A DNA stretch of 64,000 nucleotides from Mycobacterium sp. ACS4054 (GCF_001667275.1 NZ_LZHV01000041.1:62001-126000), one strand, 5' to 3'. Positions 34,445 through 44,510 are shown, counted from the stretch's first letter. A program made the numbers and translations. Notes: a model not told the origin generated them from the sequence alone.

Positions 34445-36091
34445 ATGAGCGACGCCCACGCACCGCGGATCCCGCCCGCACTGGCCGCGCCAAGCCTGAA
34501 CCGGGGGGTGGGCTTCACGCACGAGCAGCGGCGGCGGTTGGGATTGACCGGGCGCCTCCCGTCCGCGGTGCTCACGCTCGATCAACAGGCCGACCGGGTT
34601 TGGCGTCAATTACAAAGCCTGGCAATCGATCTGGGGCGCAACCTGCTCCTTGAGCAGTTGCATTACCGCCACGAACTGCTCTACTACAAGGTGCTCGAGG
34701 ACCATCTGCCCGAACTGATGCCGGTGGTCTATACGCCCACGGTCGGCGAGGCCATTCAGCGGTTCTCCGACGAATACCGCGGACAGCGGGGGCTCTTTCT
34801 GAGCATCGACGAGCCCGACGAAATCGAGGCGGCCTTCGCGACTTTCGGGCTGGAACCCGACGACGTCGACCTGATCGTGTGCACCGACGCGGAAGCGATC
34901 CTGGGCATCGGCGACTGGGGCGTGGGCGGCATCCAGATCGCGGTGGGCAAGCTGGCGCTGTACACCGCCGGCGGCGGCATCGACCCGCGCCGCTGCATCG
35001 CGGTCTCCCTGGACGTCGGCACCAATAACGAACAACTGCTTCAGGATCCGTTCTACCTGGGCAACCGGCACGCGCGGCGGCGCGGCCAGGAATACGACGA
35101 CTTCGTCGACCGCTACATCGAGACCGCGCACCGCCTGTTCCCGAAGGCGATTTTGCACTTCGAGGACTTCGGGCCGCTGAACGCCCGCCGGCTCCTGCAC
35201 GCCTACGGCGAGAAGTACTGCGTGTTCAACGACGACGTCCAGGGCACCGGCGCGGTGGTCGTCGCGGCGGTGTACGGCGGCTGCCATCTCACCGGTGTGC
35301 CGATGCGCGACCAACGGGTGGTTGTCTTCGGGGCCGGGACCGCCGGGATCGGGGTGGCCGACCAGATCCGCGACGCGATGGTGTCCGACGGGGCCACCCC
35401 CGAGCGGGCCGCCGCGCAGATCTGGCCGATCGACCGGCAGGGCCTGCTGTTCGACGACATGGCGGACCTGCGCGATTTCCAGGCGCCCTACGCCAAGAAC
35501 CGCGGCCGGTTGGGCATCGGCGCCGCGGACCGGGTGGGCTTGGTGGACACCATCAAGCTGGCCTCCCCCACCGTGCTGCTGGGCGCTTCGACCGCGTTCG
35601 GCGCCTTCACCGAGAAGGTCGTGCAGGCCATGACCGCGTCCTGCGAGCGCCCGATGATCTTCCCGCTGTCCAATCCGACCTCGCGGATGGAGGCCATGCC
35701 GGCCGACCTGCTGCAATGGTCCGACGGCAAGGCGCTGATCACCACCGGCACCCCCGTCGCGCCGGTCGAATTCGACGGCATCTCCTACACCATCGGCCAG
35801 GCCAACAACGTGCTGGTGTTCCCGGGAATCGGGCTGGGCATCATCGTCGCCGGCGCGCAGCTGCTGACCAAGGGCATGCTGCAGGCGGCCGCCAAAGCGG
35901 TTGTGCGACAAGCCAGCCCGTCGGCCCCCGGGGACTCCCTGCTGCCCGACGTCAAGGACCTGCGCGCCATCTCGACCGCGGTCGCCGAGGCGGTGTATCA
36001 CGCGGCCGTGGCCGATGGGGTGGCCACCCGCACGCACGCCGACGCCCGCCGGGCCGTGCTCGACGCCGTCTGGGCCCCGGTCTACGACTAG
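34445..36091 (+). CDS. mez: NAD(P)-dependent malic enzyme
   Basis: 548 residues, as in M. tuberculosis Mez (Rv2332). It has YTPTVGEAIQRFSDEYRGQR, the TDAEAILGIGDWGVGGIQIA loop, FEDFGPLNARRLL and FNDDVQGTGAVV, and the nucleotide-binding FGAGTAGIGVADQIRDA. It oxidatively decarboxylates malate to pyruvate, feeding gluconeogenesis or NAD(P)H supply. GGAGGTGA precedes the ATG at 34445. It marks the start of the stretch collinear with M. tuberculosis. Confidence 0.96.
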   Translation: MSDAHAPRIPPALAAPSLNRGVGFTHEQRRRLGLTGRLPSAVLTLDQQADRVWRQLQSLAIDLGRNLLLEQLHYRHELLYYKVLEDHLPELMPVVYTPTVGEAIQRFSDEYRGQRGLFLSIDEPDEIEAAFATFGLEPDDVDLIVCTDAEAILGIGDWGVGGIQIAVGKLALYTAGGGIDPRRCIAVSLDVGTNNEQLLQDPFYLGNRHARRRGQEYDDFVDRYIETAHRLFPKAILHFEDFGPLNARRLLHAYGEKYCVFNDDVQGTGAVVVAAVYGGCHLTGVPMRDQRVVVFGAGTAGIGVADQIRDAMVSDGATPERAAAQIWPIDRQGLLFDDMADLRDFQAPYAKNRGRLGIGAADRVGLVDTIKLASPTVLLGASTAFGAFTEKVVQAMTASCERPMIFPLSNPTSRMEAMPADLLQWSDGKALITTGTPVAPVEFDGISYTIGQANNVLVFPGIGLGIIVAGAQLLTKGMLQAAAKAVVRQASPSAPGDSLLPDVKDLRAISTAVAEAVYHAAVADGVATRTHADARRAVLDAVWAPVYD

Positions 36092-36158
36092 CGGTGCGCG
36101 CGGGAGGCGCTAAGGGCTTGCGGAAGGGCGGCGGTCGGAGCGCCGATTTTCTACCTTG

Positions 36159-36231
36159 CTCCCCCGCCTGGACTCGAACCAGGAACCTATCGGTTAACAG
36201 CCGAACGCTCTGCCAATTGAGCTACAGGGGA
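36159..36231 (-). tRNA. tRNA-Asn (GTT)
   Basis: 73 nt, CCA not encoded. Acceptor stem TCCCCTG/CGGGGGA, D-stem GCTC/GAGC, anticodon loop CTGTTAA with GTT, T-arm CCTGG-TTCGAGT-CCAGG. The outermost anticodon-stem pair is a T-T mismatch; all other stem positions pair. It lies between mez and dnaG, as in M. tuberculosis. Confidence 0.96.
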
Positions 36232-36382
36232 TCAACACAATCGCGGGACGACTCTAGCGTACTGGCATTACCGCGCCCAACTGGACGGGAGGCGCCTCTG
36301 GCCGGTGGCCTAAGCCGATCGGGCGCGCACGCACCCGGCCGGGTGAGGCAGGATGGAACGGTCGCTAGTCGGGAGGAACGTT

Positions 36383-36661
36383 TTGATCCGGTATGTCGTG
36401 GTGCTTGGACTGGGGTACGTGCTGGGCTCGAAGGCCGGGCGTCGCCGATACGAGCAGATCGTCGGCACGTATCGCGCGCTGACCAGCAGCCCGGTGGCCA
36501 AGTCGATGATCGAAGGGGGCCGCCGCAAGGTCGCGAACCGGATCTCCCCGGACGCCGGATTCGTCACCGTCGCCGAGATCGACGACCAAACGGCCATCAT
36601 GGAGCGCGGCGCGGAGGAACCGGCCGACGAGGCCCTCACATCGTCAGATCGTCGCCGCTAG
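36383..36661 (+). CDS. Small conserved protein (Rv2342-like)
   Basis: 92 residues from TTG 36383, with GGGAGGA five bases upstream; an upstream in-frame start at 36353 has no such site. One short hydrophobic stretch (YVVVLGLGYVLGSKAG) is followed by a basic, YtxH-like helical part (RRRYEQIVGTYRALTSSP). It sits at the position of Rv2342 beside dnaG and its end overlaps the dnaG end by 26 bp in opposite orientation. Function unknown. Confidence 0.75.
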   Translation: MIRYVVVLGLGYVLGSKAGRRRYEQIVGTYRALTSSPVAKSMIEGGRRKVANRISPDAGFVTVAEIDDQTAIMERGAEEPADEALTSSDRRR

Positions 36662-38600
36662 CCTGCTCGAGCAGGCTGCGCCGGTAGGCCTCCATCGCGA
36701 CCAGGTCACCGAATAGCGCGTGGTACTCGTCGCCCTGGTCGATCGGCGACATGCGCTGCAGCTTGGACTTCACCTCGGCGATCTGGCGGCCCATCCACAC
36801 CTCCTGCAGGCGGGCCAGCACGCCGGCGATGTAGCGCGGCAGCTTTTCGTCGTCGACCGCGACGGCCTCCACCCCCAACTCGCTGATCAGCCCCGCGGTC
36901 AGCTCCGAGGTGGCCCGCTGGCGCACCGCGTCGATCCACTGCGCCCCGGTGACGCCGCTCGACGTGCCGCCCGCGGCCTCGATCGCCCCGCGCACGGCGG
37001 CGTAACCGGGGTGGGTGAAGCTTTCGACCGTCAGCGTGTCGAACACCGGCCCGGCCAGGGCCGGGTACTGCAGCGCCGACTTGAGCGCCTCGCGCTGTGG
37101 CCACAGGGTCGGGTCCCGCGGGTCCGGGCGCGGCGCGGCGGGTTGGGCCGCGACGGCGGGGCCAGAAACCCGCCCACCTCCACGGGAGTCCGCCGAAACT
37201 CGGGGTTTCTTGGCCTCCTCGCGCACTCGCCCGATGACCTGTGCCACGTCGTCCCAGCCGACCCAGCCGGCGAGTTGGCGGGCGTACTCGTCGCGCAGCG
37301 TGGGATCTTTGATCTGGCCGACCATCGGCACGCAGCGGCGCAGCGCCGCGACCCGGCCCTCGGCGCTGTCCAGGTCCATCTCGGCGATCGCGGTGCGGAT
37401 CGCGAACTCGAACAGGGGGGTGCGCCGGGCCACCAGGTCGCGCAACGCGCCGTCGCCGGATTTCAGCCGCAGGTCGCACGGGTCCATGCCGTCCGGTGCC
37501 ACCGCGACGAACGACTGCCCCGCCAGGTTCTGCTCGCCGCCGAAGGCCTTGAGCGCGGCCGCGCGCCCGGCCGCATCACCGTCGAACACGTAGATCAGCT
37601 CGCCGCGAAAGAAGCTGTCGTCCATCATCAGCCGGCGCAGCATGCCCAGATGCTCGTCGCCGAACGCGGTGCCGCACGATGCCACGGCGGTGGTGACCCC
37701 GGCCAGATGCATCGCCATCACGTCGGTGTAGCCCTCGACCACGACCGCCTGATGCCCCTTGGCGATGTCGCGTTTGGCCAGATCGATCCCGAACATCACC
37801 GACGACTTCTTGTACAGCAGCGTCTCGGGCGTGTTGATGTACTTGGCTTCCATCGGGTCGTCGTCGAACAGCCGGCGGGCGCCGAACCCGATCACCTCGC
37901 CGGCAGCGGTGCGGATGGGCCACAGCAGCCGCCGGTGAAAGCGGTCGATCGGGCCGCGCCGCCCCTGCCGCGACAACCCGGCCGCTTCCAGCTCCTTGAA
38001 CTCAAAACCCTTGCGTACCAAGTGTTTTGTCAGCGAGTCCCATCCGGACGGCGCGAAGCCGCAGCCGAACCGGCGGGCCGCCTCGGCGTCGAAGTTGCGT
38101 TCCGTCAGGTACTGCCGGGCCGGCGCGGCCTCGTCGGATTCCAGCGCCGCGGCGTAGAACTCCGCGGCGGCCGCGTTGGCCGCGACGAGCCGGCTGCGGC
38201 TCCCGCGATCGCGTTGCACGCTGGTCGCCGGGCCGGTGTAGCTGATGGTGTGGCCGATACGGTCGGCGAGCAGCTCGACGGCCTCGACGAAGCTGACGTG
38301 TTCGATCTTTTGGATGAACGCGTAGACGTCGCCGCCTTCGCCGCAGCCGAAGCAATGGAAGTGGCCATGGTTGGGGCGGACGTGAAAGGACGGCGACTTC
38401 TCGTCGTGAAACGGGCACAGGCCCTTGAGCGAATCGGCGCCGGCGCGCCGCAATTGGACGTAATCGCCCACCACTTCCTCGATGCGGACCCGCTCGCGGA
38501 TGGCGGCGATGTCCCGATCGGGGATCCGGCCCCGGCCCCTGGGCCGGGCGTCGTCATCCGCGCGCGGGGCGCGCCCCCACGAACCTGCCGGGCTGGACAT
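36636..38600 (-). CDS. dnaG: DNA primase DnaG
   Basis: 654 residues. CHC2 zinc finger near residues 60-85 (CPFHDEKSPSF and HCFGCGEGGD), TOPRIM domain with VVVEGYTDVMAM and ELIYVFDGDAAGRAAA, and a C-terminal helicase-interaction region. It makes RNA primers for replication. It is nearly identical to M. tuberculosis DnaG through the catalytic core but has about 15 extra residues at the N-terminus (PRADDDARPRGRGRI). Confidence 0.97.
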   Translation of the reverse strand: MSSPAGSWGRAPRADDDARPRGRGRIPDRDIAAIRERVRIEEVVGDYVQLRRAGADSLKGLCPFHDEKSPSFHVRPNHGHFHCFGCGEGGDVYAFIQKIEHVSFVEAVELLADRIGHTISYTGPATSVQRDRGSRSRLVAANAAAAEFYAAALESDEAAPARQYLTERNFDAEAARRFGCGFAPSGWDSLTKHLVRKGFEFKELEAAGLSRQGRRGPIDRFHRRLLWPIRTAAGEVIGFGARRLFDDDPMEAKYINTPETLLYKKSSVMFGIDLAKRDIAKGHQAVVVEGYTDVMAMHLAGVTTAVASCGTAFGDEHLGMLRRLMMDDSFFRGELIYVFDGDAAGRAAALKAFGGEQNLAGQSFVAVAPDGMDPCDLRLKSGDGALRDLVARRTPLFEFAIRTAIAEMDLDSAEGRVAALRRCVPMVGQIKDPTLRDEYARQLAGWVGWDDVAQVIGRVREEAKKPRVSADSRGGGRVSGPAVAAQPAAPRPDPRDPTLWPQREALKSALQYPALAGPVFDTLTVESFTHPGYAAVRGAIEAAGGTSSGVTGAQWIDAVRQRATSELTAGLISELGVEAVAVDDEKLPRYIAGVLARLQEVWMGRQIAEVKSKLQRMSPIDQGDEYHALFGDLVAMEAYRRSLLEQASGDDLTM

Positions 38601-38630
38601 CGGCTCAGTCTAGAGCGCCGACCGGGCCGG

Positions 38631-39239
38631 CTAACCGGTTCCGATGACCCCGCATGCCACCCGTTCCATCGCGTTGTCGGTGTTCTCGGCGCCGTGCAGC
38701 ATCAGGGCTTTGCCCTGGCCGCCCACCAGCACGTCCCGGTTGAACGCGTCGGTAGTGGTGACCAGGTAAGCCGAACCGTCCGACCGCACCTCCAGCGAGG
38801 TCAGGTCGCCGCTTTCCGGCTTGCCGGTGTGCCCGGGGGCCTGGTAGTGACCGCCGGCGGACAGGAAGTTTCCGGGCGGGCCGCCGGTCGGGGCGACCGA
38901 GTTGGGCTCGCACTTGCCGATCTCGTGGACATGCAGGCCGTGGAATCCGGGCGTCAGGATGCCGCCGGCCGCCGTCTTGACGGTGACGGTGACGTACCCG
39001 CCGGTGAAGTCGAACGTCGCCGTGGCGGCGGTCCGCCCGTCCGGCGTCTTCAGTTGCGCGCTGAGCGATTCGCCGTTGGGCGCGGGTGTCGTCGTCTCGC
39101 CCGACGAGGACGGTGCGGCGCTCTTCACCGGAGGGGTGGTGCCGGGCTGGCTGCTCGCGTGCTGAGGTGAGCTGCAGGCGGTGATGGCGACGACGGGAAG
39201 CCCCACCGCGAGGGTGGCGATACCGCGGAATTTGGTCAT
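38631..39239 (-). CDS. sodC: Cu/Zn superoxide dismutase-family lipoprotein
   Basis: 202 residues. Signal peptide with lipobox ITAC (Cys22), a Ser/Thr/Pro linker, then a SodC domain. Copper ligands appear in HGLHVHEIGKC, GGHYQAPGH and MLHGAENTD. ESGDLTSLEV holds the aspartate of the zinc region, and two cysteines (GKCEP and VACGV) can form the usual disulfide. It should detoxify superoxide at the cell surface. In M. tuberculosis sodC is Rv0432, far from dnaG, so this gene is either a second copy or relocated. Confidence 0.88.
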   Translation of the reverse strand: MTKFRGIATLAVGLPVVAITACSSPQHASSQPGTTPPVKSAAPSSSGETTTPAPNGESLSAQLKTPDGRTAATATFDFTGGYVTVTVKTAAGGILTPGFHGLHVHEIGKCEPNSVAPTGGPPGNFLSAGGHYQAPGHTGKPESGDLTSLEVRSDGSAYLVTTTDAFNRDVLVGGQGKALMLHGAENTDNAMERVACGVIGTG

Positions 39240-39292
39240 GCCGGGCAGCCTATCCCGCGACGGCGACGGCACCGCCGCGGGATGACGCGCCG

Positions 39293-40558
39293 CTAACCGG
39301 CCGCCTGGCCCGCGTCGATTCGTTCCAGCCGACCCTCGGTGTAGGAGGCGATCTGGTCGACGATGACCCGCAGCCGGGCGCGGTCGTCGGCCGCGGTGAT
39401 GAATGCCGCGGCGAAGACGGGGTCGAGCGTCCTTGGCGCCCCGGAGTACAGCGACCGCGCCACCCGGTGGATCCGTTCGCGCTGCCTGGCTTGGGTGTCG
39501 AGGTGCCGCGGATCGGACATGATGAATTGCAGCGCAAGGATTTTCAGCAGGGCGACCTCCGCGCGCACCAGGTCGGGCACCAGCAGGTCGGCCCGGTAGC
39601 GCACCAGCGGACCGGGACCGGCCGCCGCGCGCGTGGTGGCGACGGCGGCCGAGGCGAATCTGCCCACCAGTTCGCTGGTGAGTCGCTTCAACGCCACCGA
39701 CGCCGCCAGCGTCGCGTCGTACTTGCCGACCGCGGCGACCACCGGCAGCGTCGAGAGCCGCTCCGCCGCCGCCATGAAGTCGTCGGCGCTGACCCGGGAG
39801 AATTCGCTCTCGCCCAACTTGGCCAGCGCGGCCGCCTCGTCGTCGTCGGCGAGCACGCGCAGATCGATGCGCTGTGAGACGACGCCGTCTTCGACGTCGT
39901 GAACCGAGTAGGCGATATCGTCGGCCCAGTCCATCACCTGCGCTTCCAGGCACATCCGGCCCTCCGGCGCGCGGGCGCGAACCCAGGCCGCCGGCTCGCG
40001 GTCCTCGTCGTAGAACCCGAACTTGCGTCGCCCATCACCTCTTGGCCACGGATACTTGGTGACCGCGTCCAGGGACGCGCGGGTCAGGTTCAGCCCGGCG
40101 CTATTGCCTTGCTCGTCAAGCACTTTGGGCTCGAGACTGGTCAGGATGCGGAAGTTCTGCGCGTTCCCCTCGAAGCCGCCGTAGTCGGCGGCGAACTCGT
40201 CCAGGGCGCGCTCGCCGTTGTGCCCGTAGGGCGGATGGCCGATGTCGTGGGCCAGGCCGGCCAGCTCGACCAGGTCGAGGTCGCAGCCCAGCCCGACCGC
40301 CATCCCCCGCCCGATCTGCGCGACCTCCAGCGAGTGCGTCAGGCGGGTGCGCGGGGTGTCGCCTTCCCGCGGCCCCACGACCTGGGTCTTGTCGGCCAGC
40401 CGGCGCAGCGCGGCGCTATGCAACACGCGGGCCCGGTCCCGGGCGAAGTCGGTGCGATGTTGGCCTTCGGTACCCGGCAGACCCGCAGTCTTCGGCGCTT
40501 CGCGTACCCGCCGTTGCCGGTCGAAGTCGTCGTAGGGGTCTTGCCGATTCGTGCTCAC
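39293..40558 (-). CDS. dgt: Deoxyguanosinetriphosphate triphosphohydrolase-like protein
   Basis: 421 residues of the HD superfamily, with [12 protein letters not shown] and the metal site [18 protein letters not shown], plus [17 protein letters not shown]. It cleaves dNTPs to deoxynucleoside and triphosphate. GTG start at 40558. It lies downstream of the Rv2345-type gene in divergent orientation and keeps the M. tuberculosis dnaG-dgt order apart from the inserted sodC. Confidence 0.94.
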   Translation of the reverse strand: MSTNRQDPYDDFDRQRRVREAPKTAGLPGTEGQHRTDFARDRARVLHSAALRRLADKTQVVGPREGDTPRTRLTHSLEVAQIGRGMAVGLGCDLDLVELAGLAHDIGHPPYGHNGERALDEFAADYGGFEGNAQNFRILTSLEPKVLDEQGNSAGLNLTRASLDAVTKYPWPRGDGRRKFGFYDEDREPAAWVRARAPEGRMCLEAQVMDWADDIAYSVHDVEDGVVSQRIDLRVLADDDEAAALAKLGESEFSRVSADDFMAAAERLSTLPVVAAVGKYDATLAASVALKRLTSELVGRFASAAVATTRAAAGPGPLVRYRADLLVPDLVRAEVALLKILALQFIMSDPRHLDTQARQRERIHRVARSLYSGAPRTLDPVFAAAFITAADDRARLRVIVDQIASYTEGRLERIDAGQAAG

Positions 40559-40647
40559 CGCAGCACAGTCTGCCAGGGAATGCCGGGCGGGGGATCGCTG
40601 CGCCGCACGGCTATTTGCCCGTATGCCCGCGGGGCTAAATTGGCGTC

Positions 40648-42621
40648 ATGCGCACTGCCCGCCCGCTAAGCGTGGTCGCGACGATCCTCGCGATCGCGTT
40701 AGGCGGGGGGCTGCTCGTCGCGCCCGCGGCCGGCGCGCAGCCCCCGTTCCGGCTGGCCGACTACGTCACCGACAACGCGGGCGTGCTCTCGGACTCCGGC
40801 CGCTCGGCGGTTACGTCGGCGGTCGGCAGGCTGTACACGGATCGGCACGTCCGGCTGTGGGTGGTCTACGTCGACACGTTCTCCGGCCAGGACCCGGTGA
40901 GCTGGGCACAGGCCACGATGCGCTCGAGCGATCTGGGCGACTACGACGCCCTGCTGGCCGTCGCCACCACCAGCCGGGCATACGCCTTCCTGGTGCCGAC
41001 CACCGTCAAGAGCGTCAGCGCCCGCCAGGTCGATGACTTGCGGCGCAACAAGATCGAACCGGCCTTGCACAACGGCGACTGGAGCGGCGCCGCGGTTGCC
41101 GCGGCCAACGGGCTCAACAGGTCGCCGGGCTCGTCGGGCCGGGTGGTCCTGCTGGTGACGCTGGCGCTCATTGTCGGCGCGCTGGCGGCCCTGTTGTTGG
41201 TGATGCGCTATCGCCGCCGGCGGCGGCGCGCGGCCGCATTGGCCGCGGCCCGACGGGTCGACCCCACCGACTCCCAGGCGCTGGCCGCGGTGCCGCTGGA
41301 GGCCCTTGACGATCTGTCCCGCGCGCTGGTGGTGGACGTCGACAACGCCGTGCGAACCAGCTCGAACGAGCTCGACCTGGCCGTCGCCGAATTCGGCGAG
41401 GACCGAACCCAACCCTTCACCCAGGCCCTGGGCAACGCCAAAGCCGCTCTGTCCCAAGCGTTCACGGTGCGACAACAGCTGGACGACAGCACGCCCGAGA
41501 CGCCCGGGCAGCGTCGCGAACTGCTCACCCGGGTGGTCGTGTCGGCGGCGCGCGCCGACCGCGAACTGGAATCGCAGACCGAGGCGTTCGAGAACCTGCG
41601 TGACCTGGTGATCAACGCCGGATCGCGGCTCGACGGGCTCACGCAGGCCTACATCGAGCTCACCACGCGCATCGGCCCGTCAGAACAGCGGCTGGCCGAG
41701 TTGCACGGCCAATTCGACGCGGCCGCACTGACTTCGGTGTCCGGCAATGTGACGGCCGCCAAGGAGCGGCTGGCGTTCGCCGACCGCAACATCGGCACCG
41801 CCCGGGAGTTGGCCGCCGAAGCCGTCGGCGGCCGCCAGGCCGGCTTGGTCGATGCGGTCCGCGCCGCCGAGTCCGCGCTGGGGCAGGCGCGCGCCTTGCT
41901 CGACTCGGTGGACAACGCGGCCACCGACATCCAGCACGCGATCGACCGCCTGCCGTCGGCCATGGCCGACATTCAGGCGGACATCCAGCGCGCGGGCGAG
42001 CTGCTGGCGAAGGGGCAGACCACCGCTCACACCGGCGATCTGCTGGCGGCGCGCGATGCGGCCGCCCGCGCCGTCGACGGGGCCCGCGCCGGGGCCGCCA
42101 CCGACCCGCTCGGCGCGTTCGCCCAGCTGACCAAGGCCGATGCCGACCTCGGCGAGCTGCTGGTCACCCTGGCCCAGGAGCGGGCCAGTGCCGAGCAGCT
42201 GCAGCGGTCGATCGAGCAGGCGCTGTTCACCGCCGAGTCCCGGGTGCGGGCGGTCTCCGATTACATCGACACACGCCGGGGCAGCATCGGCCCCGAGGCT
42301 CGCACCCGGCTCGCCGAAGCCGACCGGCACCTGCACGCCGCGCGGGACAAGAGGGCGACCAACCCGACCGACGCGATCGCCCACGCCAACGCGGCGTCGA
42401 CGCTGGCCGCCCAGGCGCAGACGCTGGCCAATGCCGATGTCCAATCGGCTCAGCGCGCCTACACCCGCGGCGGGAGCAGCGACATCGGCGCGATGCTGGG
42501 CGGCATCATCATCGGCAACGTGCTCAGCGGCGGGATGCGGGGTGGATTCGGCGGCTGGAGCCCGACGTCGTTCGGCGGCTCGTCCGGCGGCGGCTTGATG
42601 GGTGGCGGCGGGCGATTCTGA
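40648..42621 (+). CDS. TPM-domain membrane protein (Rv2345-like)
   Basis: 657 residues. Signal peptide ending AAGAQ (about 30), TPM domain (about 35-165, LADYVTDNAGVLSDSGR), one membrane helix (VVLLVTLALIVGALAALLLVM), a basic patch RRRRRR, a long coiled-coil region, and a glycine-rich tail with GGMRGGFGGW. TPM domains are found in envelope stress and photosystem-repair proteins; this protein's task is unknown. TAAATT (40636-40641) is six bases before the ATG with no ribosome site, which fits leaderless transcription. Confidence 0.85.
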   Translation: MRTARPLSVVATILAIALGGGLLVAPAAGAQPPFRLADYVTDNAGVLSDSGRSAVTSAVGRLYTDRHVRLWVVYVDTFSGQDPVSWAQATMRSSDLGDYDALLAVATTSRAYAFLVPTTVKSVSARQVDDLRRNKIEPALHNGDWSGAAVAAANGLNRSPGSSGRVVLLVTLALIVGALAALLLVMRYRRRRRRAAALAAARRVDPTDSQALAAVPLEALDDLSRALVVDVDNAVRTSSNELDLAVAEFGEDRTQPFTQALGNAKAALSQAFTVRQQLDDSTPETPGQRRELLTRVVVSAARADRELESQTEAFENLRDLVINAGSRLDGLTQAYIELTTRIGPSEQRLAELHGQFDAAALTSVSGNVTAAKERLAFADRNIGTARELAAEAVGGRQAGLVDAVRAAESALGQARALLDSVDNAATDIQHAIDRLPSAMADIQADIQRAGELLAKGQTTAHTGDLLAARDAAARAVDGARAGAATDPLGAFAQLTKADADLGELLVTLAQERASAEQLQRSIEQALFTAESRVRAVSDYIDTRRGSIGPEARTRLAEADRHLHAARDKRATNPTDAIAHANAASTLAAQAQTLANADVQSAQRAYTRGGSSDIGAMLGGIIIGNVLSGGMRGGFGGWSPTSFGGSSGGGLMGGGGRF

Positions 42622-42631
42622 GCGCTCGCGG

Positions 42632-42955
42632 TCAGCCGGCGGCCGGTGAATGCGGTATTACGCCTCCGCTGCGCGGCATGTTGATGCGGGGTTCGGCCTC
42701 GCCTTCCCACCGCTTCCATTCGGTCCACTCGGTGAATTGACTGGCGTCCGCGACGACGGCGGGGGCTGTGGCGTCAACGGGGGCTTCGGCGGCGTCCTCG
42801 CTCACTTCCGGCTTCGGGGCCCAGTGGTCGTAGTCGTCCGGCGGCACGGCCACACCCCAATTGAGAGGAACCGACAGGCCACCGAGCATCCCCGACTCAC
42901 CCCTAACCGCCGACACCGAGTCGTCGGGTAACGGCGGACTAAGAGGCAAAAGCAT
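42632..42955 (-). CDS. Free-standing PPE-SVP-like C-terminal domain
   Basis: 107 residues starting MLLPLSPPLPDD behind GGAAGG. GMLGGLSVPLNWGVAVP matches the SVP motif of PPE proteins, and the end MPRSGGVIPHSPAAG resembles their usual MPRPPAAG end. The PPE N-terminal 180 residues are missing. It sits just behind an intact PPE gene, converging on the Rv2345-type gene with ten bases between stops. It is either a truncated PPE gene that kept a start and ribosome site, or a small protein derived from one. Confidence 0.55.
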   Translation of the reverse strand: MLLPLSPPLPDDSVSAVRGESGMLGGLSVPLNWGVAVPPDDYDHWAPKPEVSEDAAEAPVDATAPAVVADASQFTEWTEWKRWEGEAEPRINMPRSGGVIPHSPAAG

Positions 42956-43147
42956 GTTGCCCCCTTCCACAGCCGAATCTTCGGATGCTGTGGCCGAACC
43001 AATTAACACCAAGCAGCCACATCGTAAGCCAAACTTCAGACAAATACCCCAAAAACGGGGATTTGCTTTTCGCAAAGCGGACGGCCACGACGCGGGCCGG
43101 AACTGCGACGAAACGGCCACGCCGACCGCGCGCGGGTCGGGCCGGCC

Positions 43148-44353
43148 CTACCCGCGCCTCCCCCGCGGCACCACCTTGGGCCGCGCCTGCACCACGTGCG
43201 GGTTCTCGCCGCCGCGGCGGCCCCTCGCATCGGTCTTGCCGTCCTCGGTCCCCCGCCCCTCCATCGCCATGGGCATCGCCGGTGCCGTACCGCTGCCGGA
43301 CGCGGACGATCCCCCGGTGGCCCCCGTCGCGAAGGGGGTCGGCAGCTGGCCGCCGAGCGCCGGCACCGCCAGGCTCGTCAGCACCGCCGGCACCGGCATC
43401 GACCCCTGCCAGGTCGGCGGCACCGTGATCGCCCCCACGAACCGCGCGGTGCCCAACCCGGCCGTCGCCACGCCCAGCCCGCCCAGGGTCTGCAGGCTGT
43501 GGGCGCCGCCCGCCGTGGCCTGCGCGCCTCCCGAGGCGGCGACGGTGGTGACACCGGCCATCGCCGGTGCGGCCGCCGGCGCCACGCCGTGGGCCAGCAC
43601 CATCATGGGCGACATCAGGGCGCTGGCCGGATACATCCCGATCTGCGCCACCGTGGTCATCGTCGTCACCGGCATCGATGTCAGCAGCGAGGTCACCGAC
43701 GACAGCAAGGGCGAGAACACGCCCAGCACCGACTGCAGCTGCGAAATGAACGCGCCGCCGACGCCCCCCAGCAGCTGGGACACGATCTCCAGCGGCGCCG
43801 TTATCAACCCCGCCAAGCCGCTCAGACCGGCCGGCGGGACGCTGAACGCCGGCAGCGTCGTCGCCACCGTCTGCGCGCTGACGTGGTAGCCCACCATGGC
43901 GGCCACGTCCTGGGCCCACATCTCCATGTACTCGAGTTCGGTCATCGCGATGGCCGGGGTGTTTTGACCCAAGATGTTCGTCGCGATCAGGGTGAGCAAC
44001 CGGATGCGGTTCTCCAGCACGGCCGGAGGGGGCACCGTCGCCAGGAACGCCGCCTCATACGACGACGCCGCCAGCCGCGCCTGTATGGCCGAGATCTCGG
44101 CCTGCCCCGCCGCCGAAATCAACCACTGCAGATAGGGCGTGGCCGCCGCCACCATCGCCATGGAGGACGGGCCCATCCACGGACCAGCGGCCAATGTTGT
44201 CACCACGGACTCGAAGGACGCGGCGGCGGCCGACAAATCCGCGCCCAGCGCGTCCCAGGCCGCGGCCGCCGTCAACAACGTGCTGGGGCCCGCGCCGCCA
44301 TACATCAGCGCAGAGTTGATCTCGGGGGGAAATAACAGAAAAGCTGGAATCAT
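43148..44353 (-). CDS. PPE family protein (SVP subgroup)
   Basis: 401 residues. The PPE motif LFPPEINSALMY is near the N-terminus, with the WxG turn GPWMGPSSMAM, the long helical hairpin, YMEMWAQDVAAMVGY, and the SVP-type motif FVGAITVPPTWQG near residue 300. The C-terminus NPHVVQARPKVVPRG is typical of PPE proteins. It lies next to glyS, where M. tuberculosis has PPE40 (Rv2356c). No PE partner is adjacent. Probably exported by a type VII system. ATG 44353 is used; a GTG directly before it is equally possible. Confidence 0.92.
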   Translation of the reverse strand: MIPAFLLFPPEINSALMYGGAGPSTLLTAAAAWDALGADLSAAAASFESVVTTLAAGPWMGPSSMAMVAAATPYLQWLISAAGQAEISAIQARLAASSYEAAFLATVPPPAVLENRIRLLTLIATNILGQNTPAIAMTELEYMEMWAQDVAAMVGYHVSAQTVATTLPAFSVPPAGLSGLAGLITAPLEIVSQLLGGVGGAFISQLQSVLGVFSPLLSSVTSLLTSMPVTTMTTVAQIGMYPASALMSPMMVLAHGVAPAAAPAMAGVTTVAASGGAQATAGGAHSLQTLGGLGVATAGLGTARFVGAITVPPTWQGSMPVPAVLTSLAVPALGGQLPTPFATGATGGSSASGSGTAPAMPMAMEGRGTEDGKTDARGRRGGENPHVVQARPKVVPRGRRG

Positions 44354-44510
44354 CACATCCCCAACTCACCGACCGAGTCAACGGCTCCTACACCCACACG
44401 AACCGACACCCACCCCCGAGCGACTAGACACGTGAGCAACACATTCGTTTACCGAGCCTAAAGCCAATCGGCCGCCCAGCAACGGTTTTTTATCAAACGT
44501 TTAATACGTC

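Noticed and set aside
34610..36037. 475-codon minus-strand frame opposite the malic enzyme gene
   Set aside because: Composition of a shadow frame (runs of His/Gly/Arg/Val without motifs); the malic enzyme is unambiguous.
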